From contig CM063245.1 of NCBI GenBank assembly GCA_032158295.1, positions 24,919,726 through 24,983,725 of the forward strand: 64,000 nt of DNA. Reading direction: 5' to 3'. Below are positions 52,501-60,400 of this stretch, piece after piece. The first letter of the stretch is position 1. Every line of letters starts with the position of its first letter. Both the position numbers and the translations under genes were made by a program. Below the pieces are notes generated by a model. That model was not told the DNA's origin. It did no database searches and saw nothing but the letters and a program-made list of their open reading frames with translations. The DNA is from Pycnopodia helianthoides (lineage: Eukaryota; Echinodermata; Asteroidea; Forcipulatida; Asteriidae).

Positions 52501-54397
52501 TTACACCTGTACATGAATAAATAGTCGTCCAGCAGCTGCTTTTATGACAACTCAAGTTAGGACAAAGAAAATGCATGTACTAAATCATAATATTTATCCA
52601 CATTCAACTCTTTATGAGGTTCCATCCAGGCCTGGAATCACACAGAGGCAACAGAGACCCATGGCCTCTTTTGCCCCTGGTCTTGGCCTTGGTGCCCCCT
52701 TCAAAAGCTTCCCAGAGACTTCAAGATTTTTTCAAATTGAAGTGCCCTTTGCAAATTGAAACGGCCTTGCCCTCTCAAAGATGAAAATCCAGGCCTGCAA
52801 TCAAAAGGTCCCTTGGACTGCAACACTTCTGGAAAGCATATGGCAACGTGCATACACTATGTATGCCTGCACCGAGCACTTTCAATACCCATTGTAAATG
52901 TGTATGATGTACTTAGTGATGTGTGCAACCAAGTGGCAATAATTATAAATATTAGGCACCATTATTACAATCCCCACTGGTTTTGTGGGTCAGCTGGAAC
53001 AACTAGAGGAACTACGATGCCATCAATACACATAATTACATGTATGTGTGGAAGCTAATTATATTCATTTGAAACTGTACATGTGTCAAGGTATTCCCAC
53101 TGCACAAGCAAACTAACATGACTAATGTACACAGCATAGCGTTATACCCAAAAGAAATGCAAGCAACAAAAAAGGGGAGATGTTTTTGGAAAACAGTATC
53201 TTTGTTGCATCATTAAACAAAAATTAAATAAACTAATTCATTAAAGTCGAGACAAATTTCACAATAATGGAGAAGCGCGTGTAAACGTAATTAATACAAG
53301 CAAACGACAGTTTTAATCTCGGAGACAACTTCAAGACAAACAACACAGTCTTTGTCTGGTGGAAGAAACAGTAATGAACAAAATACAATCATTCATGAGC
53401 TATCACCAAACTAGCATTAAATCCTTTTCCCAACAAATTTCAGAGCTGCATTTGAACTAAATCACTTCAATGCTTACAGCCTCCTAATACATGCAGTACA
53501 CAGATAGACTGACTTACATTTATGAAGCCCTCAACTTCTTCAAAACTGATTCATATCCCCTCAGAAAAACCCCGCAAAGCGTCAGCTTTTCAAACATGGC
53601 GGAGACAATTCATAACCGGCACTCCACGTGTACTGAGACCGTCACACCGTGAATCACACCAGATGAACTGCTGCGACAGGAAGACTCATGAATATATTAT
53701 GTTCGTTTTACAGGCTACCCCAGCACATTTAAGACCGACAGGAAATAGCTAGTGGTGATGAAACTAAAAACAAACAACAAGATGGTTCCTGTGGATAAGG
53801 CAAACACACCCACAGCCAGAATATTATCACACACAAAATTTCATGGCCACTCTAGTTTTCAGTAACAACTTCCTTTCAAGGGACTGCTGTATAATAATAC
53901 AGTATAAAAAGTAGTAACACAATAAAAGAATTAATAGTACAGGTTTAAACTAGTTTTGTACTGAAGTGAAACTAAAAATTCGAAATATTTCCCCTTAGTT
54001 AAAATGAGTTTCAATTTAGGCCAAAACCCTTCCAACTAAGCTCTTTTTCACAAAGAGTTCAGATTGATCTTACGATGTGTTTTAATCTTAATACCACAAT
54101 GAAGCCTGTGCTGGTTACCTGGTTAACCGACCGACATTCTGGTTAGAACAGTTTCCTCAATAATTTTAGCTTGTTTACCAAAAACTATGCAACATGTAGG
54201 CTTTATTTTACCAAAATGATACCACTTAGGATACCCTGGGCGAAAGAAAAAGATTATCAGTATTAACACATGTAGTAAGATTTGTTTCCTGTTGATTTTG
54301 TTTTTGGGTTTGGTGTTTTTGCGAGGTGATTGCTCAGAGTAAAAAAAGCTGTGATGAGGAAGCAATGTTTTCATCACAGGCGCCTGTGTACAAAAAA

Positions 54398-54439
<42 letters not shown>

Positions 54440-57400
54440 TGTATTTATAAAGCGCCTTTTGCCAAAGGATACAAGGCGCTGATATCTTTTTACCTGTATG
54501 TGGAGCTACGTTTTTGAAGTATGAGACCTATGCATTTATAGCACCATGTAGGCCTAATGGTATACACGGTGCTGTGGCGCAATATGCTGCCGATCAAACC
54601 AGGAACACCGGGGCGAACCCCTTCTCTTTACGATTAAGTGTACTGGGTTCTTTTACATGCATTACACAACACACGGGACCTACGGCTTTACGTCCCATCC
54701 GAAGGACGCAGCAATAATGGTTAAGTGTCTTGCTGAAGGACACAAGTGTCACGACTGGGACTCAAACCCACACTCTGCTGATCAGAAACACCAGAGCTTG
54801 AGTCCGGTGTTCTTATCCGCTCGGCCACGACACTAATCTCTAAATTTTGTTTCTGAAACCAACCGGTTCCGGTTCGGAAATGGTTACACATAATTACAAA
54901 AACAACCGTAACCACACCTCCATATGTACATTGTAGCTTACATAACACAAAGCACTAAGGCAATATTAACAATTCATCTTATTAAGATGAATCTTAGTGC
55001 TGTTGTGAATTTAAGCCCGGCTGACATTGAGGCCTTGAATTTACAAATTAAACAGACTTTGAAAGGCTTTACATACATTTTGTTTCTAACTCCAGTTGAT
55101 TTAAATCAATAAGAATTATGATGCTGGCAGTACATTTCTCTGTTTACTTTATAACAATCATAAAATAATAAAATCATGATGCATGTTTTCAATCAGTAGA
55201 AAATAAATCAATATGTTTATTTATCAAAATGCCTGTAGCCCTGTAGATTGGTAGATGATACAGTCATCAGTCAATGCTAACTCTTTAAAGGGACTCACTG
55301 GGCAGGGTATGACCTTCAGTAATTACTCCAAAAATGAATGACCATAGAAACTTATTTGGTAAGAAGCACTGCAGAAGTTGATAACGTATAACATTTTGAG
55401 AAACAATTCCCTTCAAAGGAATGTGGTTTTAGAGAGAGGGATTCAAAGACATTTCAATCTGAGAAATATTTCTGCATGAAATGTTTTTCAGATTGTGTAT
55501 TCCAGTTATGGATTATTCTTCCTGCATGGGCACAACTGCTCCAGATTTTTGGCGGAATCTAAAAAATGATCCCATCTTTTGAAATGAAATTTTCACAGGT
55601 TAGTTTTATCTTATAGGGGCCTATATCTACATTTACATAGGATTAAAACAATTGAATGGTTCCAGAAACCAAAGGTATACTTTGCCTTTAACCTTTTATT
55701 CCCTGCACTGACCGACCGAGTTTGCTAAAATAGATATTTAGTTTTCAAGACTCTTGCAGTGAGAAACTACATGTAGAATCGTGGTTCAAATTTCAAGGTC
55801 TTAATATTTTCGTACAATTTTTGTCCGTTTTTATTATAAATATTGTCATTGAACACCCTATTATTTCAAGTTCAGATTTCAGAAGTGAGATGTCCCTAAG
55901 GTACAGTAAGTGCCTCTCATTAACAGCTACCATTAATTTTTATGGCGATTATTTTTCAAGGTTAAAATTAACACAATCGTTTTTGAAGGCTTTTACCTGG
56001 CATCAAGTGCTCGTACTGGTTTATTATTACTAGGCATTAGTTTTTCACCGTACATGTTAGTGGGCAGATAAGTGAAAAAATCATTCACTTTGTGATACAA
56101 GCACCAAAATTTGCTTGTGTGCTCTTCTTGGGTCAAAATCCCGTTAGCCACTCAAAAATCCAATATGGCCGCCATTTCCAAGATGGCCGCCTTTATTTCC
56201 TTTTTCCGCTGGACTATGTGTCATCATGATGAAAGACAAATTTACTCTTTTGGTTACAAATGAGCGTGGTGTTGGTGAGAGCTATCAACATCATTAGCGT
56301 TAACTTTACACGTCAACTGTGAAGGGGGAAACTAACAGCAGGCCTGTGGCTGTACATGGAATTATAAACTCTAATTCAGTTACTGCACGTGCTGGTCGTC
56401 ACAATAATCACATCATAAAGGGCTCTGTTATTGTTATATTTTAATGTGATGGCCAGCACGCGCACACACAGTAACCGGGTTAGAGTTTATAATTCCATGT
56501 ACAGCCACAGACCTGCAATGATCATGACCACAGTCCGGGTCCTTTAACTTGAGTACCTTGAGATTCTCAAGAGGATCATTAGAGCTTGTAACATCTCCCT
56601 CAGGCCAAGGTGTTGGCTCAGAAGATGACATTGGCCAAAATCATCGGATAGATTTTATTTCCTAAACACCTGAGTAGAGATTACTAGTATTAACTTACAA
56701 AATAATTAGTGCACTGACCCTGTGATTAATACCACCCAATTACCACCCAAAGTCCTTTGGAATCCTTCACTTTGGCAATTGGAGGATGGAATTGGGGCAG
56801 AAAGGGTTCCCTTAAAGCTTGGTTCATACTTCAAGCGAGAGTGAATGCGGGAACGCGCCATTTTCCAATAGTGATGCAAGAGAGTATGAACTGGGCTTAA
56901 TCATTCCAAATCTTCTAAAATCCAACTCAAGTTTGTAAGACATGGTGGGGTATGGTAGTGCAGGCTTAAAGGTATTGTACACTTTTGGTAACAGCTCAAA
57001 ATCAGTGTCCACATTTTGTGTGATTAAACATATGCATTATGAACAAACAAACCTGTGAAAGTTTGAGCTCAATTGGTCATCGAGGTCACGAGAAAATAGT
57101 GAAAAGAGATCTTATGTGTTTTCTGTTTTTTTTTCAAATTATCGCGAGCGATAATTACTATTGTTTTACTCGTTTCTCAGAAACGATAGCATTTTAGGGA
57201 GAAATATTTTAAGGAACCCTTTCTACCATTACTTACTTTAAATCATGTAAGTTATGTGTGAATCTGTGAACATGTGTTTTCGATCTTACCAATAGTGTAC
57301 AGGGCATTTAAATAACAATTGCTTATCCCTCTAAGGGGCCATTCAGAATAGTAAATATAAAAACAAATAAAATTTATTTTCAAAAGAAACAACTGAAAAT

Positions 57401-60400
57401 CGACTACTGATGTTGGAGACCTTTGATCTAAAAATATCTGCGTCATTTGAGGTATTAGTTTGTTCTTCAATGCATAATGCGAAATTTGAGGTGGGTGCAT
57501 GGGTCAAAACAATTTCAAGTTTTCTTTTGAATAAATTTTTACTACTGACAGCCTTTTCTGAATGGCCCCTATAGGCATACCAAATCAAAACATTTCTGGT
57601 GTTGAATTACAGAGTACAGTGTCTCTAGCTAGAGAGAGGAAAATTAGGATTTTCAGTAATATTTCCTTGTCATTTTATACCGATGACACGTACATGTATA
57701 CATGACAGTATACAAACTCAACCCACAGTGAGTAATTAGGACCATAGAGGTGTGCTGTTTATTTTTCTTATCCGACCTACAAACACCAGGCCGAGGATTT
57801 AGGAGAATGATCTCTGATCCCATTAATGTCATGATGATTATAATCATCACTTGCAAACACACCAAAACATAAACTATAAACCAAATAATCACAACAAGAA
57901 CAGACGATTAAAACAGCCGAACACCATCAAACGGGAAAGAGCCATCATGAAGCTCATAGTCAATCATTTTGTAAATGGAAAAGGAAAAAAGTGAGCATCT
58001 ACATAGTGTGAAATAATAACAAGAGGGGACCAAGAAGAGGTGGGGGCGAGGGCAGGGTCGAACTAACCCTTTGCTAAAATTACATAAAATGAGTCCCTGT
58101 GAAGGTAACAGGGTTGTCCCCTTGCACAAGCTAGCGTATCGCATCATAATAACCACGGCCGATATGCAAAAGAACAAACAAAACAAACAAAAATGCCACA
58201 GGTTCCTTTTGTACAGTCGTCCTCGGTTTCAGCGGGTAGATGCACCCTTCAGAAACCTTCAGAAAGTTTAGTTTATACTACATGGAGTAGCTTTCTGAAC
58301 AAGGTTTCACAGTGGGCTATTGAAACTAAAGATAAACACCAATAACAAAAAAATCAGAGGACCTCATTTCAATTCAGCAAAACTTCCAAAATTTGGGTTC
58401 AGAATGCCCCCCCCAAAAAAAAAAATAATAATAATAATAATAATTATAATAATAATAATAAATAAATAAATAAAATAATTGAAAAAGAGGAGAACCCAGG
58501 GTACAATGCCTTGCCTCTGACAATATTACAATTACATAGACCAAGATATTGTACAGAGTTACTAGAGACCAAGTTACATGTAAACATAGTACAAACTTTA
58601 TGTACTTGCAAGCTTCTAACTTGCCATTATCATTGAACAAACAATGAATTGACTCTAATCTCTAAAGTGCTTTTGTAGCTTATTGGATTTACTCCAGATT
58701 ATCTCACAGCAGGCTTGAGAAACTCCAACATGCCAGCTGCCAGCAGCACCCCCACAAGGGATACAGGATAGTGAACAATGAGAATAGAACCATTTAGCAG
58801 GCTCTTATGGGTTGAAGGGATACTGCTGTTACAGTTACTGTCAGTAAATACTATCTGATACTAGCTTATTCTTTGTCAAACTAGTTTGAAGTTTGTTTAC
58901 AAAGGATGTCTACAGAACCAAACATATTACATATATTTCTATGTCTAGACACAGGGTTTTGAGTACTGTAAAAGCAGGCCTGGAATTTTGCCTTTACAGG
59001 GTAGGGGCAATATGAGGTAATTCTATAGACCGTATTGAATATGACGTCACCATTCAAAAACCTGCCCTACAACATGGCGTCTGTGAGCGTGTGCGTGTAC
59101 GTGTGCACACGTGTGCCGTAGAAACCAAACCGGGAACGCTGCGCACTGCATGCTCCATTGATGTACGCGTTTAGACGCGCATATTGTTTGCCCTACAAGC
59201 TGGCGACTTTCATAGCAACAAAGGGGTTATTCGATACGGTCTATTGGAAAGAAAATCATAAATTTGAGAGGATTTTCAGCAGGTACCAAGGCCAAGACCT
59301 AGGCAACTGCAGCAATTTTTTTTGAAAACAAGACAAAGTGTGATCAGCTTTTTTAATCCACAGGCACACATAGGCATTTTAACCTCGACAATCCTAGTTC
59401 AAGGGTGGATCAGTCTTGATCCCTAAGCCCTTACACACGATGAAAAAAAAAAATTCTCAATGATTGTGAAATATTACAAAATGAGCTTTGAGTGAAAGGA
59501 CAGCAGATTTTTACATATTATACATTCCTACATTTCTCATACATTGTGAAATTTTTAGTAGGTACCGACCTACGACAAACACTTACGCTAGCAGAATTTT
59601 TCGCAAGGAACCTTGTGCACTCCCTCGTGTGAAAGATCCATTGTTTATTGTCAGGCGTACCTTGCGAAGCGGTCTTACCACGCATGCGTGAAGACCTACT
59701 ACATGCGTGACCATTTGAGTGTATGCTCTGTTACCAGGCGGACCAGACACACGCTGTGTGTACTGACTGTGTGTGCTCTATCAACACATAACAGTTGCGA
59801 CAATCCTAACCCTCCATCCTCTCAAGGGTCGGTCGTAGACCAAAGGGTTACGAGACAACTAATGTAAGAAGTCACAAATTGTTTTTGTGCTTACGCAGAT
59901 TGGTTGAAATAGTGCTACAATAGGTGCGGGGTTCAAAACTACAACCTGGCTTTCCAAGGATAACCATCCGGTCTGCGACCCAGTCAGGAGAGTGGTTACG
60001 AGAGTGGTTACGATTATCACAACTACAACACTTACAGCCTATAAATTTTGGTGAGATATGGTTTCAAAAAAGAACCATAGGTGCATAAACATGAAGGGCA
60101 AAAGGTTTTGAATAGAAATTTGTACATGATAACCTACGTATGTGGAGACGATAGCAGAACGAACCTCACTACTACAGCAACATACAGTAGCACAACTGAA
60201 CTGATGAGCACACCACTGTCTGTAATTCATGTTTACATGATACAGATTGCAGGCTAGCATAGTGCATTAATTTGAAACAATGTGGACAATACTGAATTGA
60301 ATGATCAGTAAAACATTAAAAACTTAAGTATCACACAAGTCAAGTATCCCACCAACCATGGAGCACCAACCCAACTACATTACGTGTAAAACTGAAATGA

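Noticed and set aside
53515..53640. Coding first exon of SUN at the AAAT|gtaagt donor
   Set aside because: The frame that would join exon 2 contains a TAA eight bases before the donor.
2905..54840. Functional tRNA genes at A/B-box-like sites
   Set aside because: None closes an acceptor stem or has a normal anticodon arm; they run into SINE bodies and tails.
56434..56631. 65-codon frame on the - strand starting MSSSEPTPWPEGDV, as a possible gene or SUN exon
   Set aside because: No recognisable family; its second half lies inside a foldback MITE and it does not splice in phase to SUN exon 2.
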